64,000 bases of DNA from Paenibacillus tundrae. Its GTDB lineage: Bacteria > Bacillota > Bacilli > Paenibacillales > Paenibacillaceae. The stretch is taken from positions 6,137,001 through 6,201,000 of the forward strand of contig NZ_CP145605.1 in NCBI RefSeq assembly GCF_036884255.1, read 5' to 3'. Below, piece by piece: positions 16,596-25,567 of the stretch. Positions within the stretch are counted from its first letter, which is position 1. The number at the start of each line of letters is the position of its first letter. Below the pieces are notes generated by a model. That model made no database searches, had not been told where the DNA came from, and saw nothing but the letters and a program-made list of their open reading frames with translations. The position numbers were made by a program, and so were the translations under genes.

Positions 16596-18449
16596 TTAGA
16601 CCGCCTCCATCTGAGCCTGAATCATCTGATAATACACGCCTTGACGCGCCATCAATTGTGCATGCGTGCCAGTCTCCGCCACGGTTCCAGCTTCCATGAC
16701 AATAATCCAGTCCATATGCGGCATCCAGTGTAGACGGTGGGTAGCGAGGAAGACTAGCTTGTCTTCGAATAGCGGCAACATCGTCTGCTTCAGCTCATAT
16801 TCTGTCTCGACATCCAGATGTGCCGTCGGTTCATCTAACAGCAGCATAGGTCTTGCACCTAACAAAGCTCTCGCGAGAGCCACGCGCTGCTCCTGTCCAC
16901 CGCTGAGCTGTCGACCACCAGAACCAATCACCTCATCTACTCCATGTGGCAATGACGACACCAGCGAACTCAACCCCGCTGCACGAATCGCTTCAGTAAG
17001 CTCTACGTTTGATGACTCAGGTCGATAGAGACGAATGTTATCCGCTAAACTACCGCTAAAAATATAAGGATGCTGCGGGATAACCGCAGTCTGACTTCTC
17101 CACGACTTCACCATATCTGGAGATATTGGTTTCCCATCTACGACCATGCGACCAGAGGTGGGCAACTGAAAACCAGCTAATACATCAATCAGGGTTGACT
17201 TGCCCGCTCCACTGGCTCCGATAATGCCAACTTTGCTCCTGCCCGAAACCTGAAACGTCACGTCTGTAAGCGAAGGCGGAGTACCCTCTTCATGACGAAC
17301 CTGTAGATCCGTTAGCGCCAACCTGCTGGTCTTGCTCCATAGCCCATTGTATATTGGAAGCTCACCCTCTTGGCTTGATTGCTTCTGCTGATCTGACACT
17401 CCCTGAGAATCTGCAAGATGAATCTTCATCGTTGCAGAGGGCTTGCTCTCCCTTTCGGTATGCTGGATCACCTGATCGTAGATTTGCTTTTGTTCACGTT
17501 CAGCTTCCTTGCCTCGTTCAATCATCCGCTGAATCGCTTCTCCTGCTTCCTTACCATCTAGCGTTGCATGGTAGTCCGCACCGACCATCCGTACCGGCAA
17601 GAAATATTCCGGCGCCAGAATAAGCACCGTTAACGCAGGGCCAAGCAGCATGTGGCCTTCCGTTAGACGCAGTCCCAGACCAACCGCCACCGAAGCCACC
17701 GATAACATCGTGAAGAAATCGAGTGCAAACGATGAGAGAAACGCCATTCGTAGCGTAGACATTGTAGCTTTGCGGTAACGCTGACTAACTTGAACAATGG
17801 TCTGCGCATGCCGCTCGCTCTGTCCCAAAGTTTTTAATGTTTCTAACCCACGCAGGGTATCGACAAAATGATTGGCTAGTGCTTTATACGATTTAAACTG
17901 ACCATCTATTTTGCGTTGCGTAGCCAGACCCACCAGGATGAGGAACGTGATCAGAATGGGAAGAGTCAGCATGAGAATCACCCCGGACATCACGTCCAGT
18001 TTGAACACATATAACAGCAGCACAATTGGTATAAATCCCATCCCTAACATTCGAGGAATGAATAGTTCCAAATACGTTATATATTGAGCTATGCCCTCTC
18101 GTGCCAAAGTCACCAGATGCCCTGTGCCTTCCGTCTTGGCAAAGCGTGGCCCTAACCGAAACCATTGCTCCACCAACTGCCTTCGTAGATCGGTTCCCGT
18201 TCGCTCAGCATACTGTGAGGTTACAAGCTGCAACCAATAAGATATAGCATAGCGGGCAGCAAAAGCAGCCAGGAACAGCAGCAGTACCGGGTACTGCTCT
18301 GTTACGGATGAACCCTCAAACAAAGCTGTGATGGCCTGTGCCAGCCATTTGGCCTGCATAATGATCGTCATCGCCTGCAGCATTACTAGTGCTGAAGCCA
18401 GCGCCAGTACTGGCCGGATGCCCGGCAGCTTCATCAGCCCGCGTCCCAT
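16596..18449 (-). CDS. cydD: Thiol reductant ABC exporter subunit CydD
   Basis: 617-residue partner of CydC. N-terminal membrane domain; a variable charged linker at about residues 310-365; ATPase domain with GASGAGKSTLIDVL, LSGGQEQRVALARALL and MLLLDEPTAHLD. GGAG lies 7 bases before the ATG, and the start follows the cydB stop at once. Gene order cydA-cydB-cydD-cydC matches Bacillus. Confidence 0.92.
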   Translation of the reverse strand: MGRGLMKLPGIRPVLALASALVMLQAMTIIMQAKWLAQAITALFEGSSVTEQYPVLLLFLAAFAARYAISYWLQLVTSQYAERTGTDLRRQLVEQWFRLGPRFAKTEGTGHLVTLAREGIAQYITYLELFIPRMLGMGFIPIVLLLYVFKLDVMSGVILMLTLPILITFLILVGLATQRKIDGQFKSYKALANHFVDTLRGLETLKTLGQSERHAQTIVQVSQRYRKATMSTLRMAFLSSFALDFFTMLSVASVAVGLGLRLTEGHMLLGPALTVLILAPEYFLPVRMVGADYHATLDGKEAGEAIQRMIERGKEAEREQKQIYDQVIQHTERESKPSATMKIHLADSQGVSDQQKQSSQEGELPIYNGLWSKTSRLALTDLQVRHEEGTPPSLTDVTFQVSGRSKVGIIGASGAGKSTLIDVLAGFQLPTSGRMVVDGKPISPDMVKSWRSQTAVIPQHPYIFSGSLADNIRLYRPESSNVELTEAIRAAGLSSLVSSLPHGVDEVIGSGGRQLSGGQEQRVALARALLGARPMLLLDEPTAHLDVETEYELKQTMLPLFEDKLVFLATHRLHWMPHMDWIIVMEAGTVAETGTHAQLMARQGVYYQMIQAQMEAV

Positions 18450-18450
18450 A

Positions 18451-19464
18451 TCAGTACTCCAAGTGGTGCTGCTCGTTCAGGCGTTTGCGGAACACATAAT
18501 AACTCCAGATCTGATAGCCAAGCACAAACGGCAGTAAAGTGCACGCTACAATCGTCATCACTTTCAAGGAGTACCCACCCGAGGAAGCATTATATACGGT
18601 CAGGTCGAATGCAGCGCCTAACGAACTGATCATCACTCTTGGGAACAGACCAATAAATACCGAAGCAAAAGAAATCGCGATTACAGCTCCCGTCATACCA
18701 AACGCCCAGCCTTCCCGTTTCTGACGAACGAAATAATTCGCTAAAGCCAGTGCTCCTGCCCCAAGGATCACCATGATCCAGAGTGCCCAACCCCGTACAG
18801 TGAAAATATCGGTCATGAGATAGGTCATCACCGCGTAAATGGCAAGCATAGCCGCAAGCGGAAGCATCAATTGGCGCGCTGTATGGAGAGCACGCTCTCT
18901 TAGGTCGCCAACCGTGCGCAGTGAGACAAATAATAGTCCATGAACTAGACACAGTAAGGTCACACTTAAACCGCCCACGACCGTATATGGATTAACGATG
19001 TCTAGAAAACCTGCACGAAGCTGCATCTCTCCATCAATCGGCAGACCCTTCATCAGTGTAGCGAACACAACGCCGAACAGGAAGGGCAGCAAAGCACTGG
19101 ATACAACGATGATGACATCCCACGTTTTACGCCACTGTTGCCGCTTTACTTTACTGCGGAATTCAAATGCCACCCCGCGTCCGATCAGAGCTAACAGCAC
19201 CACAACTAGCGGCAGGTAAAAACCACTAAACAACGTGGCGTACCAGTGCGGGAAGGCCGCAAACATGGCACCCCCTGCCGTAATCAGCCACACCTCATTC
19301 CCATCCCAGAACGGACCTATCGAATTAATGAGTGTACGACGCTCCCGGTCTGTCTTGGCGATGATGCCTGATGACATGCCTACACCAAAATCGAAGCCTT
19401 CAAGGAAAAAGAACCCCACAAATAATACGGCGATCAACAAAAACCACAGCTCACTTAGTGACAA
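18451..19464 (-). CDS. cydB: Cytochrome bd ubiquinol oxidase subunit II
   Basis: 337 residues with about eight transmembrane helices. The N-terminal FFLEGFDFGVGM segment and GPFWDGNEVWLITAGGAMFAAFP are family signatures. It forms the membrane heterodimer with CydA that reduces oxygen at low tension without pumping protons. The start codon overlaps the last 14 bases of cydA, indicating coupled translation. Confidence 0.95.
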   Translation of the reverse strand: MSLSELWFLLIAVLFVGFFFLEGFDFGVGMSSGIIAKTDRERRTLINSIGPFWDGNEVWLITAGGAMFAAFPHWYATLFSGFYLPLVVVLLALIGRGVAFEFRSKVKRQQWRKTWDVIIVVSSALLPFLFGVVFATLMKGLPIDGEMQLRAGFLDIVNPYTVVGGLSVTLLCLVHGLLFVSLRTVGDLRERALHTARQLMLPLAAMLAIYAVMTYLMTDIFTVRGWALWIMVILGAGALALANYFVRQKREGWAFGMTGAVIAISFASVFIGLFPRVMISSLGAAFDLTVYNASSGGYSLKVMTIVACTLLPFVLGYQIWSYYVFRKRLNEQHHLEY

Positions 19465-20866
19465 CGGAATACCCCCTATCCACGCCGAACGGATCGGCTG
19501 ATTCGTCCTGATCTTCTGGCTTATCTACGGCATATGGCCCTGCTTTGATCTCACGCACAAACAAATAAACCATCACGATACCCAGAACGGTGTACGCAGC
19601 CGTAAATGCAATCGTAGAGAATAAGATCATCCCTGCCGATACATTCGGTGAAACACCCGCCTCCGTCGTCATGTAGCCAAATACTGTCCAAGGCTGCCGA
19701 CCAACCTCGGTCATGATCCATCCGGAAGTGTTCGCAATAAACGGCAGAGAGATGGCAAATACCATGAGACGCATAAACCACGGCTTTGCCACTTCCAGCT
19801 TCTTGCGCATAGCCAGGTAAGTACCATATAGAGCAAGTGCAATCATCAAACCACCCGCCGCAATCATAATACGGAAGCTCCAGAAGGTCGTACGTACCGG
19901 TGGGATGTAATCTCCAGGGCCGTAAGTTTGCTGGTATTCTGCATTTAATTCTTTCATACCCTTGACGCTGCCCGAAAATGTACTGTAGGACAGGTAACTC
20001 AGTAATCCTGGGATTTTGATCTCCCCTGAATTCTCCTGCTGATCTGGATCGATGAAGGCAACCACCGTCCATGGTGCAGGGTCTTCTGTGGTTGTCCATG
20101 TGCCTTCACTGGCCGCCATTTTCATCGGTTGGGTCTCAACCAGGTATTGTGCCTGGAAGTGCCCAGAGAAGGCTACACCGAAGGAGGATACGAGACCAAT
20201 GATGATCGCAATATTGAACGATTTGCGGAATATCTCAACGTCCTGCTTTTTCATCAATTTATAGGCACTGATTCCTGTTACAACAAACGCTCCTGTCATT
20301 AATGCGCCAAAGATCGTATGCGGGAACTCAACAAGCAGCTGACCATTGGTAATCAGTGCGAAGAAATCATTCATCTCGGCTCGGCCGTTGTTGATCTCGA
20401 AGCCCACTGGATGCTGCATGAATGAATTCGCTGCTAATATCCACAGTGCCGATAAGAAGGTACCGACAAACACTAGCCAGATGCAGGCCAAATGGACTTT
20501 TTTGGACAAACGATCCCAGCCAAATATCCATAGCCCTATAAAGGTAGACTCCATAAAAAACGCCAGCAAGGCCTCAACAGCCAGGGGCGCACCAAATACA
20601 TCCCCAACAAAGCGGGAGTACTCCGACCAGTTCATACCGAACTGAAACTCTTGCAGGATACCTGTAACGACGCCAACCGCAAAGTTAATCAGGAACAATT
20701 TGCCCCAGAACTTGGCCATCGTTTTGTAAATTTCTTTCCCCTTCATGACGTACAACGTCTCCATGATCGCTACCAGCAGCACTAGACCGATGGACAGCGG
20801 CACAAAAAAGAAATGGAAAATCGTTGTGAGTGCATATTGGATTCGCGATAGCATGATCGGATCCAT
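19451..20866 (-). CDS. cydA: Cytochrome bd ubiquinol oxidase subunit I
   Basis: 471 residues from the ATG at 20866, which has AAGGGG 8 bases upstream; the longer frame to 20995 would run through the regulatory region. The haem ligands His18 (TIFHFFF) and His183 (VEFPHTIFG) and the conserved Glu98 are visible, as is the C-terminal GRQPWTVFG motif. The quinone loop is of the short Bacillus type. First gene of the operon. Confidence 0.96.
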   Translation of the reverse strand: MDPIMLSRIQYALTTIFHFFFVPLSIGLVLLVAIMETLYVMKGKEIYKTMAKFWGKLFLINFAVGVVTGILQEFQFGMNWSEYSRFVGDVFGAPLAVEALLAFFMESTFIGLWIFGWDRLSKKVHLACIWLVFVGTFLSALWILAANSFMQHPVGFEINNGRAEMNDFFALITNGQLLVEFPHTIFGALMTGAFVVTGISAYKLMKKQDVEIFRKSFNIAIIIGLVSSFGVAFSGHFQAQYLVETQPMKMAASEGTWTTTEDPAPWTVVAFIDPDQQENSGEIKIPGLLSYLSYSTFSGSVKGMKELNAEYQQTYGPGDYIPPVRTTFWSFRIMIAAGGLMIALALYGTYLAMRKKLEVAKPWFMRLMVFAISLPFIANTSGWIMTEVGRQPWTVFGYMTTEAGVSPNVSAGMILFSTIAFTAAYTVLGIVMVYLFVREIKAGPYAVDKPEDQDESADPFGVDRGYSVVTK

Positions 20867-20994
20867 ACCGTTACCCCTTCTTTCTGTTCTATTCGCATTA
20901 TTTATGTATGTACTTGGGATTGAAGCTGCACCTTCGCTGTCTGTCCACCAAATACATTGATGAACGTATTGTGCCAGATTACCTATTTTATACA

Positions 20995-21051
20995 TGTGAT
21001 AATAATCACAAACTTAGTCAAAAAATCCACAAAAATGTGACGACGGTCACA
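20995..21051. promoter_or_regulatory. Two TGTGA-N6-TCACA sites upstream of cydA
   Basis: Perfect 5-bp palindromic arms occur at 20995-21010 (centre TAATAA) and 21036-21051 (centre CGACGG), 41 bases apart, about 130-185 bases before cydA. TGTGA-N6-TCACA is the Bacillus Fnr consensus, and the first site (ATGTGA-N6-TCACAA) also resembles the Rex site TTGTGA-N6-TCACAA known upstream of cyd genes. Both predict induction at low oxygen or high NADH. The remaining 20867-21268 sequence shows no gene. Confidence 0.7.
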
Positions 21052-21268
21052 CATTAGTACGAATTCAAAGTACGATTCTCTGTTATTTGGGACGCTTGTC
21101 AACTTCGTCTATTCACGGAAGTTGCTCATGTTTGAGGCGGAATGCCCATATGTTAATGTCAGGCAACCTATTCCTTGTGCGACAAAGGCTTTACATATGG
21201 AGTGAGTTCAACGAATTATATCCGTGTTATCCGAGTCTAAATGCAAACAAAGTGAGGTGATCCAGCCC

Positions 21269-22570
21269 GTGGAAGAACCTGTACAATCCAGCGAGAGTCA
21301 GATTCAACCGAACGAGACAGCTCAAAAATATAAGGAGACGTCCCTCTCTCCAATTCAATACGTTCTATTTCCCCGTAAAGGGGGATGGTCGTCATTTCCT
21401 TATCCAGACATTGCTGCACTACTGGCTGCTGAAGGAACAGTCTACTACGTTAGCCATTTGGAACGGTCAGACGATCTACCTGCAGCGATTAGGTTAATAT
21501 CCTTACTGGAGGCGGAAGCCCTGCTACAACAGCCTCGTACTGTTGCAGTCGTTGCACATCCGTACTGGCTTACCGCAGTAGCCTCCATTGAGCCTGATCT
21601 GTTGATAACGCTCCTGCCGGAACCTGTCCAAGAGGAAGCCGACTCGCCGCTCTGGGAGAGCTGTATTAGCAAGCTGGTCGGCATTTCTAATCTGGTATGT
21701 ACGTCCTCAGAGACACGTTATATGAAGCTGGTATTTCAAGGTGTTCGCACCGTCTGGCTAGGCGGGGAAGACCCTACACCTTCTGGCATGATGCAAAAAG
21801 ATGAGCTTGAAATTCCACTGCGGGATTACGAAATGCTGTTTCTGCACGCACTCAAACAGATCCATAGCAGTGCCACAGATACGGTTACCCAGCTTCAATG
21901 TAAGCTAAGAGCAGATTATTATCGGAAGCTCCGTTCCAAAACAGGCGCACATGAGACGATTTCCTTTTTGCTCGCTGCTTATGAATATATATTGGAAGAC
22001 TCGCGGGCGGCCGCAACAGTTCAAGAAGCGTTTGCCCATGCGATCTCATGTGGACGCTCTGACTGTCTTCAATCACACTACCGCTTCCTGTCCGCCATTC
22101 AGGCAAGAGCCGGGGAAGTGGAGAATGCTCTGCAAGTGTACGGAACGACTGCCGCCACGGATCAGGAACGGCATCATTACGAGCAGTTATGTCGTTGGTT
22201 GGAGGCTGGAGAGCATCAGCTCGTGCAGGCAGAATTACTACGTCTAAATGATGATTATGGAACGGCTTTAAAAGTACTCGATAAGCTCGGCGGAGAAACG
22301 GCCCGGCACTGGAAATTTCGCATTTTCCAGGAAACCGGACGTGTAGAGGAAGCACTTAAACTGGTTCATGCCGCAGATATTGTGGATCAAGCCAGCCAGC
22401 AAGATTACCGCCAATTGTCCGGCACCGCTCTAGCCCTGCGGGGAGAACGCCATGGAGCAGTTACATTATTTCTAGAATCAGCTCTTGATGATGAGCATGC
22501 TCTTGCCCGAATTGTCGAAATGGAACTGCTGGATCAAGCAATACAACAGCTACTTGGGGAGGTGCCCTAA
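21269..22570 (+). CDS. TPR-like protein opening the glycosylation cluster
   Basis: 433 residues from the GTG at 21269 (GAGGTGA 8 bases upstream; the earlier GTG at 21224 has none). The first 150 residues alternate strand and helix (PIQYVLFPRKGGWSS, GTVYYVSHLERSDDL, TVAVVAHPYWLTAVA), like the N-terminal Rossmann half of a GT-B glycosyltransferase. The C-terminal half is helical-repeat (TPR-like), with paired helices such as ALQVYGTTAATDQERHHYEQL. No clear donor-binding motif is seen, so it may be a scaffold or degenerate transferase. Its stop overlaps the next start (TAATG), so it is coupled to the GT2 gene. Confidence 0.65.
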   Translation: MEEPVQSSESQIQPNETAQKYKETSLSPIQYVLFPRKGGWSSFPYPDIAALLAAEGTVYYVSHLERSDDLPAAIRLISLLEAEALLQQPRTVAVVAHPYWLTAVASIEPDLLITLLPEPVQEEADSPLWESCISKLVGISNLVCTSSETRYMKLVFQGVRTVWLGGEDPTPSGMMQKDELEIPLRDYEMLFLHALKQIHSSATDTVTQLQCKLRADYYRKLRSKTGAHETISFLLAAYEYILEDSRAAATVQEAFAHAISCGRSDCLQSHYRFLSAIQARAGEVENALQVYGTTAATDQERHHYEQLCRWLEAGEHQLVQAELLRLNDDYGTALKVLDKLGGETARHWKFRIFQETGRVEEALKLVHAADIVDQASQQDYRQLSGTALALRGERHGAVTLFLESALDDEHALARIVEMELLDQAIQQLLGEVP

Positions 22571-23361
22571 TGTTTGATCCGAAGAAACGCAGACAGCATA
22601 TGCGGGAGCCAATCCTCGAGACAGAGCCTGCCTCCATCCGGCGAATCCGCAAAAGCCAAAACAACAAACTGACTGCAATGCTTCAGGTTCGAAACGAACG
22701 TGGGCGATATCTGGAGGAAGTGCTGCACAATCTGAGTGATTTTGTAGATGAGATCGTGATTGTGGATGATGCCAGTACAGATGGAACGCCAGACATCTGC
22801 CGATCTTATCCCAAGGTTGTCCGCTTAGAGGTGCTTGAACAACCGTTATTTGCTCAGGAATGGCGTCTACGTAACGTCTTATGGCAAGCAGCTATGAGCA
22901 CCTCACCAGACTGGCTCCTATCTGTCGATGCTGATGAGCTGTACGGTACAAAAGCCAAACAAGCCATGCGGGAGCTCATTAACCAAGAGCATGCGGACTG
23001 GGTAGCATTTCGTTTCTACGATATGTGGGGTGGGCGTACTCACTATCGGGAGGATGAGCTATGGAAGCTACATCAGAGGCACACGGCCTCACTTGTGCGA
23101 TATATACCTGAGTATCCCTACTTCTACCCACAGCAAAATCATCACGTTCCCCGTCTCCCGCTATCCTGCATGGTCTTGCCTGGCATAAATACCGAATTAA
23201 AAGTACAGCACCTCGGCTGGGCAGGTACTCTGGAAGATCGGGTGCGTAAATATCTGCGTTACAAGCGCATTGATCCAGATGGACAATGGGGCAGTCTCGA
23301 ACACTATGAGTCTATTCTTGATCCGGAACCCCGGCTGGTTCCTTGGAAGGAGGAGCAGTGA
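22570..23361 (+). CDS. Family 2 glycosyltransferase
   Basis: 263 residues. GT-A fold signatures: LQVRNERGRYLEEVL, then EIVIVDDASTDGTPDIC (nucleotide binding) and WLLSVDADELYG (DXD metal site). It probably adds a sugar from a nucleotide donor in the cytosol. It begins in the TAATG overlap with the preceding gene and is 1 base from the next gene, so it belongs to the four-gene plus-strand operon. Acceptor unknown. Confidence 0.88.
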   Translation: MFDPKKRRQHMREPILETEPASIRRIRKSQNNKLTAMLQVRNERGRYLEEVLHNLSDFVDEIVIVDDASTDGTPDICRSYPKVVRLEVLEQPLFAQEWRLRNVLWQAAMSTSPDWLLSVDADELYGTKAKQAMRELINQEHADWVAFRFYDMWGGRTHYREDELWKLHQRHTASLVRYIPEYPYFYPQQNHHVPRLPLSCMVLPGINTELKVQHLGWAGTLEDRVRKYLRYKRIDPDGQWGSLEHYESILDPEPRLVPWKEEQ

Positions 23362-23362
23362 C

Positions 23363-24781
23363 ATGGGGGTAGTCAGCATTCTAACGCACAGCTTCACAGA
23401 CGGGTACAACCGGGAGTTCGCACGGGTATTCGGGGGTGGATTGGAACGATATATTTTGGATCTATGCAGTGTCATCCATGAGATGGGACACATTCCTGAA
23501 GTGCATCAACTATCCTATTTCGAAGCTTTTCAGACACGTACAGGACAGATTGACGTCTTCGGTTACCCATACGATATGAACGACGTACCTGAAGCCTTCG
23601 CTCGAATGGCCGAAGCTGCGCGTGGTCCTATCATTTATGCTAGCTGCATCTGGCAACCGATTGCTTATAAACCGGGCAGCCTCGGTATCTGCCACGGTAT
23701 TAACTGGGATCGTCCTGGCCTACCGCTCGAAACGAAGCAGCAGGTTGCCGAGCATATTCAGCAGGCCGTCGATGGTCTGCTGAATATCGTATCTGTGGAT
23801 TCCCATTTTCAGACCTATTGTCGTGCTTCATGCACGTTCAGTGATCCTACACAGCTCATCTTAATTCCGAATGCAGTCGATACCGCATACTTCACCCCTG
23901 CCCCTCCTAGGCGTCAGATGCAGCACGAGCAGGAGGCACAGTGGCTATCCCAGTGGAAGGAAGACCTGGAACAGCATGAAGATCGTTTAGATCGTATCTT
24001 CATCTCCAGCACGCCTGATGTCCCACCTCCTGGTCTAGAGCGAGATCAGCATATAGATGGGGATGTACCTAAGAACATGCTTACACAGAAGCATGAGGTG
24101 CAGAAAGAAGAGAATGAAGAAGATGAAGAAAGTAAAGAGAGTGAAGAGCAGTCTGCAGGGTTTACTGTAACTAGTAAGTTGAACGAGCGCGATGCCATAT
24201 CCCGCCCAGTGCGTATCCTCTATCCTCGTCGTGTCAGCCTGGAACGTGGCATCATTCCGATGATGCTAGCGGCAGATCAGTTGCTTGGAGCCTTTCCAGA
24301 TCTGGAGATCGAGTTCGCCGGAGAACTGGTGGAAGGCAGTACTGTAGGCCGCTCCTTCCGTTACTGGCATCGCACACACCCGCATGCTGATCGGATATTT
24401 CACCGTACGTATGATTTCAGGGATATCCGAGAGGCATACCATCACGCGGATATCGCGGTCATTCCTACGATTTTCTCGGAAGGTACCTCCTATGCCTGTC
24501 TGGAAGCGATGAGCTGCGGGTTACCTGTGGTTGCCTCTAATGTGGGTGGACTAAATGATCTAATTCAGGATGGATTCAACGGATTGCTCGTTCCACCCAA
24601 CCAAGAAGCGCTAACTGCTGCTCTCGTCCGGCTTGTCCAAGACAGAGCCGAGCGGGAACGTCTTGGCATCTATGCACGCGAAACAGCACTCGCCTACGAC
24701 CTATCCCGATGGAAACGCAAATGGAGTGAGGTACTCCGTACATTTCTTGCTGACGCAGATATGAAGGAAGGGGTTCGATGA
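23363..24781 (+). CDS. Family 4 (GT-B) glycosyltransferase
   Basis: 472 residues from the ATG at 23363 with GGAGGAG upstream. The N-terminal domain starts with GVVSILTHSFTDGYNREFARVFGGGLERYI; the C-terminal domain has the GT4 donor site ADIAVIPTIFSEGTSYACLE followed by AMSCGLPVVASNVGG. Between the domains is an unusual acidic, disordered insertion of about 90 residues, densest at residues 245-268 (Glu/Lys/Ser only). The stop overlaps the next start. Confidence 0.88.
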   Translation: MGVVSILTHSFTDGYNREFARVFGGGLERYILDLCSVIHEMGHIPEVHQLSYFEAFQTRTGQIDVFGYPYDMNDVPEAFARMAEAARGPIIYASCIWQPIAYKPGSLGICHGINWDRPGLPLETKQQVAEHIQQAVDGLLNIVSVDSHFQTYCRASCTFSDPTQLILIPNAVDTAYFTPAPPRRQMQHEQEAQWLSQWKEDLEQHEDRLDRIFISSTPDVPPPGLERDQHIDGDVPKNMLTQKHEVQKEENEEDEESKESEEQSAGFTVTSKLNERDAISRPVRILYPRRVSLERGIIPMMLAADQLLGAFPDLEIEFAGELVEGSTVGRSFRYWHRTHPHADRIFHRTYDFRDIREAYHHADIAVIPTIFSEGTSYACLEAMSCGLPVVASNVGGLNDLIQDGFNGLLVPPNQEALTAALVRLVQDRAERERLGIYARETALAYDLSRWKRKWSEVLRTFLADADMKEGVR

Positions 24782-25452
24782 TGATGGATGCAGCGGATCA
24801 GACAGAATTAATGGAATCTAGATATGTTCGACGTAACGACCCGAAGACCGATACACTGATATTCCCCTTACATCCGGCATGGTGGAGCAGACCTTATGAA
24901 TACGAATGGGCTCGTCAATTCGCTCGTCCGAGTGACGTTGTTCTAGACGCTGCCTGTGGCATCTCACACCCCTTCAAATTCTGGCTCGCAGAGCAATGCC
25001 AGGAGGTTCATGCCTGCGATTGGGATGATCGCATATTATCGGAGGAAGCCATCCGACTGGATATCATCTCAGACTTTGGCGAAGAAGCCGCACGTGACTT
25101 TCCTGAGTTCTATCTAGCCAAACTGCACCGTGCACAGGCTAATCTCGCTCAGTTACCCTATGAAACAAGCACATTTGACCGCGTCTTCTGTATCTCTGTA
25201 TTGGAGCATCTAGATACAGGCACGATGCTACGTGCGTTTCGAGAGTTCGCCCGAGTCATGAAGCCAGATGGAAGGTTAATCGCAACGTTTGACGTGCCCG
25301 AGATGCGCCCTGACCTGTTGGAGACCATCATGGCTGTGACCGGATTAACGATTGATGGGAAGCTGAGCGTGGAAGAGCCCGAGGATGCCATCTGGTCTGA
25401 CATGTATGGCACCCCCATTCGTTGTTTTCGGGCAGTCATTCGTAAAAGTTAA
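24778..25452 (+). CDS. SAM-dependent methyltransferase
   Basis: 224 residues of class I methyltransferase fold. Motif I is VVLDAACGISHPFKF (about residues 54-68), followed by CDWDDR at strand 2 and CISVLEHLDTGTMLRAF (motif IV and post region). Its ATG overlaps the stop of the GT4 gene. In a sugar-transfer operon it most plausibly methylates a sugar or a glycosylated product (inference). Last gene of the plus-strand arm. Confidence 0.85.
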   Translation: MMMDAADQTELMESRYVRRNDPKTDTLIFPLHPAWWSRPYEYEWARQFARPSDVVLDAACGISHPFKFWLAEQCQEVHACDWDDRILSEEAIRLDIISDFGEEAARDFPEFYLAKLHRAQANLAQLPYETSTFDRVFCISVLEHLDTGTMLRAFREFARVMKPDGRLIATFDVPEMRPDLLETIMAVTGLTIDGKLSVEEPEDAIWSDMYGTPIRCFRAVIRKS

Positions 25453-25469
25453 CCGATTAAACACCGGGA

Positions 25470-25567
25470 TCTATAAGTGCGTGTTCAAACAGATCGGTTT
25501 TCAGTATCCAGAAGATGGGGTGAAGATCGAAATGAGTAGCGGACTTTGGGAACACCCTCTATAAGTG
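25470..25567. repeat. MITE-like element, copy 2 (internally deleted)
   Basis: A 98-bp derivative lying between convergent genes. Direct repeats TCTATAAGTG (25470-25479 and 25558-25567) bound it. The left end GTTCAAACAGATCGGTTTTCAG and the right end GCGGACTTTGGGAAC are kept, but most of the middle of copies 1 and 3 is missing. The right direct repeat overlaps the stop codon of the gene on the minus strand. Confidence 0.75.

Noticed and set aside
21127..21158. Sigma-K-like CATATGTTA before the glycosylation cluster
   Set aside because: The -10-like part matches, but no AC-type -35 is found at the proper distance, so it is left out as a promoter.
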